This document shows positions 1 to 7,967 of a stretch of 58,396 nucleotides of DNA, one piece after another; position 1 is the first letter of the stretch, and each line of letters begins with the position of its first letter. The DNA is taken from positions 14,384 to 72,779 of the forward strand of contig CAJUDX010000008.1 of NCBI GenBank assembly GCA_910584785.1, read 5' to 3'. The notes beneath the pieces were generated by a model. That model saw nothing but the letters and a program-made list of their open reading frames with translations, was not told the origin of the DNA and made no database searches. This stretch comes from an uncultured Lachnospiraceae bacterium. Its GTDB lineage: Bacteria > Bacillota > Clostridia > Lachnospirales > Lachnospiraceae. Both the position numbers and the translations under genes were made by a program.

Positions 1-99
1 TTATTATACTTATCTTTTTTGATTCGTCGCGAAGATTATTATACTTATCTTTTTTGATTCGTCGCGAAGATTATTATACTTATCTTTTTTCGATTCGTC
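1..99. repeat. 35-bp tandem repeat, about 2.8 copies
   Basis: Two identical 35-bp units (1-35 and 36-70) are followed by a third, slightly altered and truncated unit (71-99, with one inserted C). Each unit starts TTATTATACTTATC, has a T-run and ends in a GATTCGTCGCGAAGA-type segment in which TCGCGA is a palindrome. The array may extend left of the window. It lies upstream of the thioesterase gene. No coding role is seen. Confidence 0.85.
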
Positions 100-240
100 A
101 AGTGTTTTTTGCATTTTTTTAACTTTTTTAACTTGGCTGAAATTTTTTCTGCTGGCGATAACATACTCTGGACAATTGGCGGGGAATCATTTATAATAGT
201 AATGATTTTTAATTTTCAGTTGAATGAAAGGTTTTGTAAT

Positions 241-969
241 ATGTATCACTTTACCAGCCGTGTCCGTTACAGCGAAACTGGAGAAAATGGGCGATTGACT
301 TTGACCAGTATCATTAATTATTTTCAGGACTGTTCTACATTTCATTCGGAAGACTGCCAGATTGGTCTGAAATATCTGGAAGGCCAGGGAAAGGCCTGGA
401 TGCTTTCTGCCTGGCAGCTGGAGATTCGGCGGTATCCGCGGTTGGGGGAGGAGATTATTATCGGGACGTGGCCCTATGGAAATAAAGGGATTTATGGTTA
501 TCGAAACTTTGTTCTTTTGGATAAGGACCAAAATGCCCTGGTGAAAGCCGATTCGTCATGGTTTTTGCTGGATCAAAAGAGCGGTATGCCCTGCCGGGTA
601 AAAGATGAGGACGTAAAAGGCTATGGAAAACCGGGAGAGCCTTTGGCGATGGAGAAGGTTAGTGGAAAAATTAATCTTTCTTCAGCTGCGGTAAGATGCA
701 GTCCGATTACCATTGCCCCGTATCATATTGACACGAATCATCATGTGAATAATGCCCAGTATGTAGAGTTTGCCAGGGAGGCAGCAGGTGTTTCGTTTCC
801 CATTGCCTGGCTTAAGGTGGATTACCGCAGGGCAGCGTTTCTGGGGGATGTGATAGAGCCAAGGGTTGATGTCAGGCAGGGGGAGGCTGTGGCAGGGCTT
901 TTTAATAAACAGGGAGAAGTTTGTGCGGTGGTGTGGATGAAATCAGGAAAAATCGAGGAAACCGGATAG
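241..969 (+). CDS. acyl-ACP thioesterase (FatA/FatB-like family)
   Basis: The 242-residue product has the double hot-dog architecture of bacterial acyl-ACP thioesterases, which hydrolyse acyl-ACP to free fatty acid in the cytoplasm. The N-terminal half contains SIINYFQDCSTFHSED (about 23-38) with WMLSAWQLEI. The C-terminal repeat contains DTNHHVNNAQY (164-174), the family Asn/His active-site signature. The ATG at 241 was chosen because AAAGG lies 9 bases upstream and the family alignment begins there; the open frame extends to 109, but that extension is low-complexity and Phe/Asn rich. Length agrees with the family. The substrate chain length cannot be read from the sequence. Confidence 0.88.
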   Translation: MYHFTSRVRYSETGENGRLTLTSIINYFQDCSTFHSEDCQIGLKYLEGQGKAWMLSAWQLEIRRYPRLGEEIIIGTWPYGNKGIYGYRNFVLLDKDQNALVKADSSWFLLDQKSGMPCRVKDEDVKGYGKPGEPLAMEKVSGKINLSSAAVRCSPITIAPYHIDTNHHVNNAQYVEFAREAAGVSFPIAWLKVDYRRAAFLGDVIEPRVDVRQGEAVAGLFNKQGEVCAVVWMKSGKIEETG

Positions 970-1010
970 AAGATGTACATTGGATGACAGGCAGCATGAG
1001 GGAGGAGAGT

Positions 1011-1844
1011 ATGATTGAATTAGGGAAAGTGCAGGAGTTAGAGGTTGTCCGTATCAAAACATTTGGCGTTTACCTGAGTGAGGACAGCACAGGGAAAAAT
1101 AGTGTGCTGCTTTCGAAAAAACAGGTTCCTGAAGGAATAAAGGTGGGAGACAGGCTTCAGGTTTTTATTTATAAGGACTCTGAAGATCGGTTGATTGCCA
1201 CGACAGGGACGCCCAAGCTTCAGCTTGGGGAGTGTGCAGTGTTAACGGTTAAGGAAGTGGCAAAGATTGGTGCATTTTTGGATATGGGCCTGGAAAAGGA
1301 CTTGCTTCTTCCCTTTAAGGAGCAGAGTCATCCGGTGAAAAAAGGGGAAGAATGTTTGGTTGCCTTGTATGTGGATAAAAGTCAGAGACTGGCAGCTACG
1401 ATGGGGGTGTATTCCCATATGAGCAATGCGTCACCGTATCATGCTGAGGATGAAGTTAAGGGAAGAATTTATGAGATTAATGAAAAGCTTGGCGCTTTTG
1501 TTGCGGTGGATTACCGGTATTATGGACTGATTCCCAAAAAAGAGCTGTTTGATAATTACCGCGAAGGGGACGAGGTAGTCTGCCGGGTGATGAAGGTCAG
1601 AGAGGACGGCAAGTTGGATTTAAGTCCCAGGAAGAGGGCTTATCTGCAGATGGATTCGGACGCCGAAAAGGTGATGCAGGTTATTGAAGAGTTTGATGGT
1701 GTGCTGCCATTTAATGATAAAGCCAGCCCGGAGATCATTAAGCAGGAGTTTCATATGAGTAAAAACGCATTTAAGCGGGCAGTGGGACGACTTTTAAAGG
1801 AAGGTAAAATAAAAATCACAGAAAAAACGATTGAGCGATTATAG
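1011..1844 (+). CDS. S1 RNA-binding domain protein, CvfB-like
   Basis: This 277-residue protein resembles CvfB, a Firmicutes RNA-binding regulator built of consecutive S1-like domains plus a C-terminal winged helix. Repeated S1-type strands are visible (GKVQELEVVRIKTFGVYL at the start, GECAVLTVKEVAKIGAFLDMG in the middle, GRIYEINEKLGAFVAVD near 155). The C-terminus (PEIIKQEFHMSKNAFKRAVG) has the winged-helix pattern. The start at 1011 follows GGAGGAG (1001-1007); the open frame reaches back to 921 inside the thioesterase gene. The next gene begins 9 bases after the stop, so both are probably co-transcribed. The physiological target is unknown. Confidence 0.82.
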   Translation: MIELGKVQELEVVRIKTFGVYLSEDSTGKNSVLLSKKQVPEGIKVGDRLQVFIYKDSEDRLIATTGTPKLQLGECAVLTVKEVAKIGAFLDMGLEKDLLLPFKEQSHPVKKGEECLVALYVDKSQRLAATMGVYSHMSNASPYHAEDEVKGRIYEINEKLGAFVAVDYRYYGLIPKKELFDNYREGDEVVCRVMKVREDGKLDLSPRKRAYLQMDSDAEKVMQVIEEFDGVLPFNDKASPEIIKQEFHMSKNAFKRAVGRLLKEGKIKITEKTIERL

Positions 1845-1853
1845 GAGGAAGAC

Positions 1854-2438
1854 GTGGACCCGATAGATTATTATAATAAGTATGCAGCAAAAGTATTTGA
1901 GGATACAGTGGATCAAAATATGGAACCAATTACTAGAGAATTTTTGGCACTTTTAGATGAGGGCGATACGATTCTGGATATGGGCTGCGGTTCCGGGCGG
2001 GACAGCCTGACGTTTTATGAGCTGGGCTATGATGTAACACCGCTGGATGCTTCGGAAGAAATGTGCAGACTGGCTGAGATACATACTGGTCTGGATGTAT
2101 TGCAGATGAGCTATGAGGAGATGGAGTTTGACGGGGCATTTGATGGCGTCTGGGCCTGCGGCGCTCTGATTCATCTTCCCAAGGAAGAGCTTTCCGGCAT
2201 TTTTTGCCGGGTGGCGAAGGCACTGGATGAGGAAGGTGTTTTTTATCTCTCCATGCGTCTGGGCGATTTTGAGGGCTTCCGAGGTGAGCGATATTTTAGC
2301 TGTTATTCTGAAAAAGAGCTGCGTTCTTACCTGGAGGCAGACGGATTCTTTCGTGTGGAAAAGGAATGGATTACCAGGGATGTCCGCTCGAACCACCCGG
2401 ATACCCAGTGGATTAATGTATTGGCAAGGAAGCGTTAA
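1854..2438 (+). CDS. class I SAM-dependent methyltransferase
   Basis: The 194-residue product carries the SAM-binding motif I LDMGCGSGRD (41-50), an acidic residue ending strand 2 (TPLDASEEMC) and the motif IV region WACGALIHLP, typical of small Rossmann-fold methyltransferases. The start is a GTG with AGGAGG 5 bases upstream (1843-1848). It lies 9 bases after the CvfB-like gene and ahead of a clear terminator, so it is the last gene of that unit. The methyl acceptor cannot be inferred; small-molecule substrates are common in this subfamily. Confidence 0.85.
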   Translation: MDPIDYYNKYAAKVFEDTVDQNMEPITREFLALLDEGDTILDMGCGSGRDSLTFYELGYDVTPLDASEEMCRLAEIHTGLDVLQMSYEEMEFDGAFDGVWACGALIHLPKEELSGIFCRVAKALDEEGVFYLSMRLGDFEGFRGERYFSCYSEKELRSYLEADGFFRVEKEWITRDVRSNHPDTQWINVLARKR

Positions 2439-2464
2439 ATGTGGAAGAAGGTTCCTAAGGATGA

Positions 2465-2499
2465 GGCGGTCAGGATGGTTGACTGCCTTTTTCTTTTTT
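2465..2499 (+). terminator. rho-independent terminator after methyltransferase
   Basis: GGCGGTCA (2465-2472) pairs with TGACTGCC (2480-2487), with one G-U pair, and is followed by a T-rich run. It closes the thioesterase/CvfB/methyltransferase unit. Confidence 0.85.
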
Positions 2500-2531
2500 G
2501 CTGGTTGAAATCCATATCATCCCAAAGGGAA

Positions 2532-2571
2532 TTGAATTAAGATTTGAATTAAGTATACCTGAAAGGGTATA
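2532..2571 (+). promoter_or_regulatory. candidate promoter and dyad upstream of YitT gene
   Basis: TTGAAT (2532-2537) and TATACC (2554-2559) are 16 bases apart, a plausible but imperfect sigma-A promoter. The -10 is the left arm of a dyad, TATACC/GGGTATA, which could be an operator. TTGAATTAAG is also directly repeated here. Confidence 0.4.
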
Positions 2572-2623
2572 TTGTTAAGTAAGACATACAATTTTGTGAA
2601 GTGTGTACAGAATGGAGGAAATG

Positions 2624-3466
2624 ATGAAGAAAAGAGCAGCAGCGACAGATTATGTCTTAATGGTGCTGGGAGCATTTATTATGGGGTTTGCCATTAAAAA
2701 TATTTATGATCCGGTAAAATTGGTAACTGGAGGGGTGTCTGGTATTGCAATTATTATCAAGGATATGCTGGGGATTCCTTTGTGGCTGACCAATACCCTG
2801 TTAAATGTACCGCTATTTTTAGCTTCCTACCAGATTAAAGGATGGAAATTTATTAAGCGGACCTTTGTGTCCACGGCAGCCCTTTCTCTTTCCCTCTATG
2901 TTCTGCCGGAGATGCATATGATGCCTACGGATGATATGCTGTTGTCTGCTCTGTTTGGGGGATTAATCAGCGGTGTGGGGACAGGACTGGTATTTATGGC
3001 AAATGCGACAACCGGGGGAACCGATATGCTGGCAGCATTGATACAGAAGGTAATGCCGCATTACAGCGTGCCGCAGATTATGCAGGTTCTTGATGCGGCA
3101 ATTGTGGTGGCTGGGGCAGCGCTTTTTGGCATACGCCCGGCGCTGTATGCTTTAATTGCCATTTATGCTGTAGCCAGGGTGTCGGACGGGATTTTAGAGG
3201 GACTTAAGTTTTCAAAAATGGTTTATATTATTTCAGACAGCAGCCGGGAGATTTCAGATGTAATTATGGAACGCCTGGATCGGGGGGTGACAGGTATTCA
3301 GGCAGAGGGAATGTATTCCGGTGATGATAAAAAGATGCTTTGTTGTGTGGTTTCAAAAAAGGAAATCAGTCAGATTAAGGAAATCGTCCGGGAAATTGAT
3401 TTGAGGGCTTTTGTTATCGTTAATGATGCCAGAGAAGTGCTGGGAGAGGGCTTTATCGAATATTGA
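2624..3466 (+). CDS. YitT family membrane protein (DUF161 + DUF2179)
   Basis: This 280-residue integral membrane protein starts with a short basic stretch, then has about five hydrophobic helices (residues 10-190) containing the YitT-typical KNIYDPVKLVTGGVSGIAII and a Gly-rich ATTGGTDMLA. A soluble C-terminal domain follows (about 195-280, FSKMVYIISDSSREISDVIM, IVNDAREVLGEGF), typical of DUF2179. The start at 2624 sits 5 bases after GGAGG (2614-2618); an ATG at 2621 and a GTG at 2603 are alternatives. Family function is unsettled. It stands alone between two terminator-like hairpins. Confidence 0.88.
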   Translation: MKKRAAATDYVLMVLGAFIMGFAIKNIYDPVKLVTGGVSGIAIIIKDMLGIPLWLTNTLLNVPLFLASYQIKGWKFIKRTFVSTAALSLSLYVLPEMHMMPTDDMLLSALFGGLISGVGTGLVFMANATTGGTDMLAALIQKVMPHYSVPQIMQVLDAAIVVAGAALFGIRPALYALIAIYAVARVSDGILEGLKFSKMVYIISDSSREISDVIMERLDRGVTGIQAEGMYSGDDKKMLCCVVSKKEISQIKEIVREIDLRAFVIVNDAREVLGEGFIEY

Positions 3467-3534
3467 CAAGGGGTATTTAGATTTTCTTACGAAATTTTGA
3501 CATTTCGGATACTTTTTCTTTTTGATGTACAGAT

Positions 3535-3564
3535 TAGCCAAAAAGAAAAATTCCTTTTTGGCTA
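3535..3564 (+). terminator. terminator-like hairpin after YitT gene
   Basis: TAGCCAAAAAG (3535-3545) is a perfect inverted repeat of CTTTTTGGCTA (3554-3564). The stem is AT-rich and the following T-run is short, so termination strength is uncertain. Confidence 0.55.
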
Positions 3565-3623
3565 TTTCAAGTATAGTAAAAAAAGTAAATTTTTTGTATG
3601 ATTATAGCATGAAGATAAAAGCG

Positions 3624-3641
3624 CTCCGGTGGGGGCCGGAG
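3624..3641 (+). promoter_or_regulatory. small GC-rich hairpin in leader of sugar ABC ATPase gene
   Basis: CTCCGG (3624-3629) and CCGGAG (3636-3641) form a compact hairpin about 60 bases upstream of the ATG, in otherwise AT-rich DNA. It may be a 5'-UTR stabiliser or part of a leader RNA; nothing else supports a riboswitch. Confidence 0.35.
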
Positions 3642-3702
3642 GTTTACTATCTTGATGAACTAATTAAAATGTAATTTTTGAGAGAAAATAGGAGGATCGG
3701 TA

Positions 3703-4815
3703 ATGGCTAGTTTATCGTTAAGACATGTTGAGAAAAGGTATCCAAACGGATTCGTTGCAGTTAAGGATTTCAATTTGGAAATTGCGGATAAGGAATTTAT
3801 TATTTTCGTAGGACCATCTGGATGTGGTAAGTCTACTACTCTGCGTATGATTGCCGGTCTGGAGGATATTTCTTCTGGTGAATTGTACATTGATAATAAA
3901 CTGGTAAACGATGTTGAGCCAAAGGATCGCGATATTGCAATGGTATTCCAGAACTACGCTCTGTATCCGCATATGTCCGTTTATGACAATATGGCATTCG
4001 GCTTAAAGCTGAGAAAGACGCCAAAGGATGAAATTGATAAGCTGGTTCAGGAAGCGGCAAGAATCCTTGACCTGTCTCATCTGTTAGACAGAAAGCCAAA
4101 GGCTCTTTCCGGTGGTCAGAGACAGCGTGTTGCTATGGGTCGTGCTATCGTTCGTAGCCCGAAGGTATTCTTAATGGACGAGCCGCTGTCCAACCTGGAT
4201 GCAAAGCTGAGAGGCCAGATGCGTGTTGAGATTTCCAAGCTGCATCAGAGACTGGAAGCAACCATTATCTACGTAACACATGACCAGACTGAGGCTATGA
4301 CTCTGGGTACCAGAATCGTTGTTATGAAGGATGGTATTGTTCAGCAGGTAGATTCTCCTCAGAACTTATATGATAAGCCAACCAACAAGTTCGTTGCAGG
4401 CTTTATCGGCGCTCCTCAGATGAACCTGGTTGACGCTTCAGTAGCGAAGGACGGCGCTGATGTTACTCTGACTTTTGATAATAATACAATTGCACTGCCG
4501 GCAGATAAGGCGAAGAAGCTGGAAGCTGCAGGTTATGTAGGAAAGACCGTTACCATGGGTATCCGTCCTGAAGATTTACACGATGATGATGCATGGCTGG
4601 CAGCTAATCCAAAGGCCGTATTTTCTGCAACCATCCGTGTATACGAAATGCTGGGTGCAGAAGTTTACTTATACTTCAACCTTGGCGAGACCAACTGTAC
4701 TGCTCGCGTAAACCCACGTACCACAGCAAGACCTGGCGATACCATTAAGCTGGCTATGGACTTAACCAAGATCCATGTATTTGATAAGGACAGCGAAAAC
4801 GTAATCCTGAATTAA
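3703..4815 (+). CDS. ugpC: sugar ABC transporter ATP-binding protein (UgpC/MsmK type)
   Basis: The 370-residue ATPase has Walker A GPSGCGKST (37-45), Q-loop VFQNYALYPHM (81-91), signature LSGGQRQR (135-142), Walker B VFLMDEP (155-161) and H-loop THDQ (192-195). A C-terminal TOBE/MOI regulatory domain (about 235-365, GIRPEDLHDD) follows. This is the CUT1 family that energises uptake of oligosaccharides or glycerol phosphate. No permease or binding protein is adjacent, which fits the shared MsmK-type ATPase that serves several sugar importers. Codon use is noticeably more optimised than in neighbours (many GGT, GTT, CTG codons), suggesting high expression. A good RBS (AGGAGG) precedes the ATG. 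The gene has its own leader and terminator. Confidence 0.93.
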   Translation: MASLSLRHVEKRYPNGFVAVKDFNLEIADKEFIIFVGPSGCGKSTTLRMIAGLEDISSGELYIDNKLVNDVEPKDRDIAMVFQNYALYPHMSVYDNMAFGLKLRKTPKDEIDKLVQEAARILDLSHLLDRKPKALSGGQRQRVAMGRAIVRSPKVFLMDEPLSNLDAKLRGQMRVEISKLHQRLEATIIYVTHDQTEAMTLGTRIVVMKDGIVQQVDSPQNLYDKPTNKFVAGFIGAPQMNLVDASVAKDGADVTLTFDNNTIALPADKAKKLEAAGYVGKTVTMGIRPEDLHDDDAWLAANPKAVFSATIRVYEMLGAEVYLYFNLGETNCTARVNPRTTARPGDTIKLAMDLTKIHVFDKDSENVILN

Positions 4816-4855
4816 TTTCAGAAATATTTAAAATAGATGAAAATTAAAAAAAATA

Positions 4856-4888
4856 AAGCAGGCGATGTGATACTCGCTTGCTTTTTTT
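4856..4888 (+). terminator. rho-independent terminator after ugpC
   Basis: GCAGGCGA (4858-4865) pairs with TCGCTTGC (4874-4881) and is followed by seven T residues. Confidence 0.88.
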
Positions 4889-4956
4889 AATGGTTTGCAT
4901 TAATATAGTATACAGGAAAAGTTTTTCAGAAAATAAAAAATAAGGAGAGAATGGTC

Positions 4957-6045
4957 ATGATTTCAAATCAGATACTTCAGACAACGATTGAGGGATTAAA
5001 AGGAATTACACGAATTGATTTGTGCATTTGCGATACTGAAGGTAAAGTGCTGGCCACTACTTTTAATGATGCGGAAGAGTATGAAAACTCTATCCTGGCG
5101 TTCGTTGACTCTCCAGCAGACAGTCAGGTAATTCAGGGCTATCAGTTTTTTAAGGTTTTTGATGAGCATCAGCTGGAGTATATTCTGCTGGCAAAGGGCG
5201 GCAGTGACGATGTATATATGGTAGGAAAGCTGGCTGCTTTCCAGGTGCAGAACCTTTTGGTGGCCTATAAGGAGCGTTTTGATAAGGACAACTTTATTAA
5301 AAACCTGCTGTTGGACAACCTGCTTCTGGTGGATATTTACAATCGGGCAAAGAAACTTCATATCGAGACAAATGTAAAGCGCGTGGTCTATTTAATTGAG
5401 ACACAGCATGAAAAGGATGTTAATGCACTAGAGACGGTGAGAAGTCTCTTTGCAGCTAAGACGAAGGACTTTATTACAGCAGTAGATGAGAAGAGCATTA
5501 TTTTAGTTAAGGAAGTTAAACCAGGCGAGACACATGAAGAACTGGAGAGAACAGCAAGCACGATCTTAGATATGCTGAATACGGAAGCAATGACAAAGGT
5601 GCATGTGGCATTTGGCACAGTGGTCAATGAGATTAAAGAGGTTTCCCGTTCGTACAAAGAGGCGAAGATGGCGCTGGATGTAGGGAAGATTTTCTATAGC
5701 GGGAAAAATGTGGTGGCTTATGCACATTTGGGAATCGGGCGCTTGATTTATCAGCTTCCTCTGCCGCTGTGCCGGATGTTTATTAAGGAGATTTTTGACA
5801 GTAAGTCACCAGATGATTTTGATGAAGAGACATTGACAACGATTAATAAGTTTTTTGAAAATAGTTTGAATGTCTCGGAGACTTCCAGGCAGCTGTATAT
5901 TCATCGGAATACGCTGGTTTACCGGCTGGATAAGCTTCAGAAGAGTACGGGGTTGGATCTTCGGGTATTTGAAGATGCGATTACGTTTAAGATTGCTTTG
6001 ATGGTAGTGAAGTATATGAAGTATATGGAAAGCTTGGAGTATTAA
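4957..6045 (+). CDS. CdaR/PucR family transcriptional regulator
   Basis: The product (362 residues) has an N-terminal sensory region of the sugar-diacid-recognition kind (QILQTTIEGLKGITRIDLCI) and a central GGDEF-like fold region (HVAFGTVVNEIKEVSRSYKEA). It ends with the helix-turn-helix typical of CdaR/PucR regulators (FFENSLNVSETSRQLYIHRN, then TLVYRLDKLQKSTGLDLR). I prefer the ATG at 4957, 9 bases after AGGAG; the ATG at 4951 is only 3 bases away from it. Its position directly after the sugar ABC ATPase suggests control of carbohydrate uptake, but the target is not proven. Confidence 0.85.
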   Translation: MISNQILQTTIEGLKGITRIDLCICDTEGKVLATTFNDAEEYENSILAFVDSPADSQVIQGYQFFKVFDEHQLEYILLAKGGSDDVYMVGKLAAFQVQNLLVAYKERFDKDNFIKNLLLDNLLLVDIYNRAKKLHIETNVKRVVYLIETQHEKDVNALETVRSLFAAKTKDFITAVDEKSIILVKEVKPGETHEELERTASTILDMLNTEAMTKVHVAFGTVVNEIKEVSRSYKEAKMALDVGKIFYSGKNVVAYAHLGIGRLIYQLPLPLCRMFIKEIFDSKSPDDFDEETLTTINKFFENSLNVSETSRQLYIHRNTLVYRLDKLQKSTGLDLRVFEDAITFKIALMVVKYMKYMESLEY

Positions 6046-6053
6046 GAAATTAA

Positions 6054-6152
6054 CGCAGGCAGGGCCTATTCCATAAGGAATCCCTTATATAACGTCCGCT
6101 GAGTTCTATGCAGAGCGAAAGTGTAGTGACGTTGGAATAGGCTTTGCCTGCG
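6054..6152 (+). other. 99-nt structured intergenic element (nested inverted repeats)
   Basis: Outer arms 6054-6073 and 6133-6152 are 20-nt inverted repeats. They differ at only two positions, which become G-U pairs in the + strand RNA. Inside lie ATAAGG/CCTTAT (6073-6088), AACGTC/GACGTT (6091-6096 and 6128-6133, the last base shared with the outer stem) and CGCT/AGCG (6097-6117). The fold resembles a branched RNA or a palindromic mobile repeat. It starts 8 bases after the CdaR-like gene. No T-run follows, so it is not a classical terminator. Confidence 0.7.
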
Positions 6153-6191
6153 CGGACGGATTTAATATCAAATCATAAACTTTTCGAAAAA

Positions 6192-6380
6192 GTATACCTT
6201 ATCGGACGAAGTCCGCCTGCCCGAAGGGCTCTGTGTTTGCGAGTGCCTGGAAAGGTATACCTTATCGGACGAAGTCCGCCTGCCCGAAGGGCTCTGTGTT
6301 TGCGAGTGCCTGGAAAGGTATACCTTATCGGACGAAGTCCGCCTGCCCGAAGGGCTCTGTGTTTGCGAGTGCCTGGAAAG
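6192..6380 (+). repeat. three exact 63-bp tandem repeats with paired mini-hairpins
   Basis: Three identical units occupy 6192-6254, 6255-6317 and 6318-6380. Each unit contains GGACGAAGTCC and GCCCGAAGGGC, two hairpins with GAA loops separated by GCCT. Junctions between units form the perfect 12-bp palindrome AAGGTATACCTT. The unit length is a multiple of three and one frame is open through the array, but there is no RBS and composition is not protein-like. It lies between the 99-nt element and the S41 peptidase gene. Confidence 0.9.
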
Positions 6381-6492
6381 GTATAGTTTGAAAAATCCGG
6401 GAGATACTATTTTTTATGTTGAGGAATATGGATGTTAACTAGATGATAGAAGTAATTCAATGAATCGATGATGCCAGATGGGAGACATAGAC

Positions 6493-7800
6493 TTGGAGAG
6501 TAAAAGTAAATTTTGGAAGGGTGTTTTAGTTGGTGTGTTGGTTACGGCGTTTGCCGGGCTGATTGTGGTTGGTGGGGCCGCGGGGATTTTTCTTATTGGA
6601 AGAAGTGTGATGGATAACCGGGCACAAGTGCAGTCTCTGGCAGAAGGGGCGGATAACGGGGGCACACCGGAGATTAATTGGAGCCAGGTGGAGGTAAAGT
6701 CCAGGCGGCTTCAGGCAATTATTGAAAGTTATTTCCTCTTTGATAAGGATAATCACAGGATGGAGGAGTTTATTTATAAGGGGTTGGTAGCAGGGCTTGA
6801 TGATCCGTATTCGGTTTATTATACGAGGGAAGAGTTCGAGGATTTGATGGAGGATACGACAGGAGAATACTGCGGTATTGGGGCTCTGGTTTCAAAGAGT
6901 ATGACGACGGGGGTGGTTTCCATTTCGAAGGTATTTAAAGGGACACCTGCGGAGGAAGCTGGACTGCGGTCAGGCGATATTTTCTACGAAGTGGACGGTG
7001 TGGAAGTGACAGCCGATTTGGATTTGGATATTTTGGTTAAGCAGCATGTTAAGGGGGAGGAAGGGACAACGGTTCATTTAAAGATGTTTCGCCCCAGTGT
7101 GGAGGATTATGTAGAGTTTGATGTGGTGAGAAGGCAGATCGAGGTTCCCACGGTTGAAAACAGGATGCTGGCGGCGGATGTGGGATATATTTCGGTTTCG
7201 CAGTTTGATGAGGTGACGACGCAGCAGTTTAAGCAGGCGATTGATTCCATGGAAAAGCAGGGGATGAAGGGACTGATTATTGACCTGCGTGGGAATCCGG
7301 GAGGCGTTTTGGATGTGGCTGTGGATATGGTGGATTACCTTCTTCCTGATGATATAACCAAGTATGCGAAGGGGGCAGGCAGTACGCTTGTGGTATCAAC
7401 GGCAGATAAGAATGAAGAGGGAGAGAGTTATTATTGCAAGGATGGGCATGAAGTGGATTTCCCGATTGTGATTTTGCAGGATGGAAATTCTGCCAGTGCT
7501 TCGGAAGTGTTTGCTGGGGCCATGCGGGACTATGGTCAGGCAAAGTTAGTGGGGACGACCAGTTTTGGAAAGGGAATTGTCCAGTCGCTGCTGCCTTTGG
7601 GTGATGGATCGGCGATTAAGATTACGACAGCGCATTATTACAGTCCAAGCGGGTTTGATCTGCATGGTGTGGGATTAGAGCCGGATGTGGAGATTGTATT
7701 TGAATATCCAGAGGATTTAGAGGAAGGTGAAGAGCTGACCGATGCGATGGATAATCAGTTGCAGAAGGGAATTGAAGTGCTGCGGGGAATGATAAAGTAA
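6493..7800 (+). CDS. S41 family C-terminal processing peptidase (CtpA-like)
   Basis: This is a membrane-anchored serine protease of about 435 residues. It has one N-terminal transmembrane segment (VLVGVLVTAFAGLIVVGG), an S41 N-terminal helical region, a PDZ domain (about 95-180, GVVSISKVFKGTPAEEAGLR) and the S41 catalytic domain. Ser of GNSASASEVFAG and Lys of TTSFGKGIVQ form the expected catalytic dyad. I favour the TTG at 6493 because GGGAG (6480-6484) lies 8 bases upstream; an ATG at 6478 in the same frame has no RBS. It acts outside the membrane, probably processing surface or cell-wall proteins. It is a single-gene unit. Confidence 0.88.
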   Translation: MESKSKFWKGVLVGVLVTAFAGLIVVGGAAGIFLIGRSVMDNRAQVQSLAEGADNGGTPEINWSQVEVKSRRLQAIIESYFLFDKDNHRMEEFIYKGLVAGLDDPYSVYYTREEFEDLMEDTTGEYCGIGALVSKSMTTGVVSISKVFKGTPAEEAGLRSGDIFYEVDGVEVTADLDLDILVKQHVKGEEGTTVHLKMFRPSVEDYVEFDVVRRQIEVPTVENRMLAADVGYISVSQFDEVTTQQFKQAIDSMEKQGMKGLIIDLRGNPGGVLDVAVDMVDYLLPDDITKYAKGAGSTLVVSTADKNEEGESYYCKDGHEVDFPIVILQDGNSASASEVFAGAMRDYGQAKLVGTTSFGKGIVQSLLPLGDGSAIKITTAHYYSPSGFDLHGVGLEPDVEIVFEYPEDLEEGEELTDAMDNQLQKGIEVLRGMIK

Positions 7801-7830
7801 GGGAGTTAATCCCTGAAATGTATGACAAAT

Positions 7831-7941
7831 AAAAAAGGGGCGGCTGCAAAATAATGACTGAGTACATGATATACGGCAGAAACTACAAGCGTTTCATCCA
7901 TATATTGTGTATCAACCGCATTTTGCAACAGCTCCTTTTTT
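7831..7941. terminator. long-loop bidirectional terminator or MITE-like element
   Basis: Terminal inverted repeats 7831-7852 and 7920-7941 match over 22 positions with three differences. They begin AAAAAAGG and end with TGCAAAAT, so both strands get a stem followed by a T-run. The 67-bp interior is not palindromic. It separates convergent genes and could terminate both. The size and terminal repeats also fit a small non-autonomous mobile element. Confidence 0.6.
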
Positions 7942-7967
7942 CTATGCCTGAAGGGTAAATCGTTTGT

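Noticed and set aside
1..6380. Possible CRISPR arrays at 1-99 and 6192-6380
   Set aside because: The units are directly adjacent without unique spacers and no cas gene is present.
6144..6386. 80-codon open frame over the 63-bp repeats
   Set aside because: The frame is open only because the repeat length is a multiple of three; no RBS and a repeated translation unlike a real protein.
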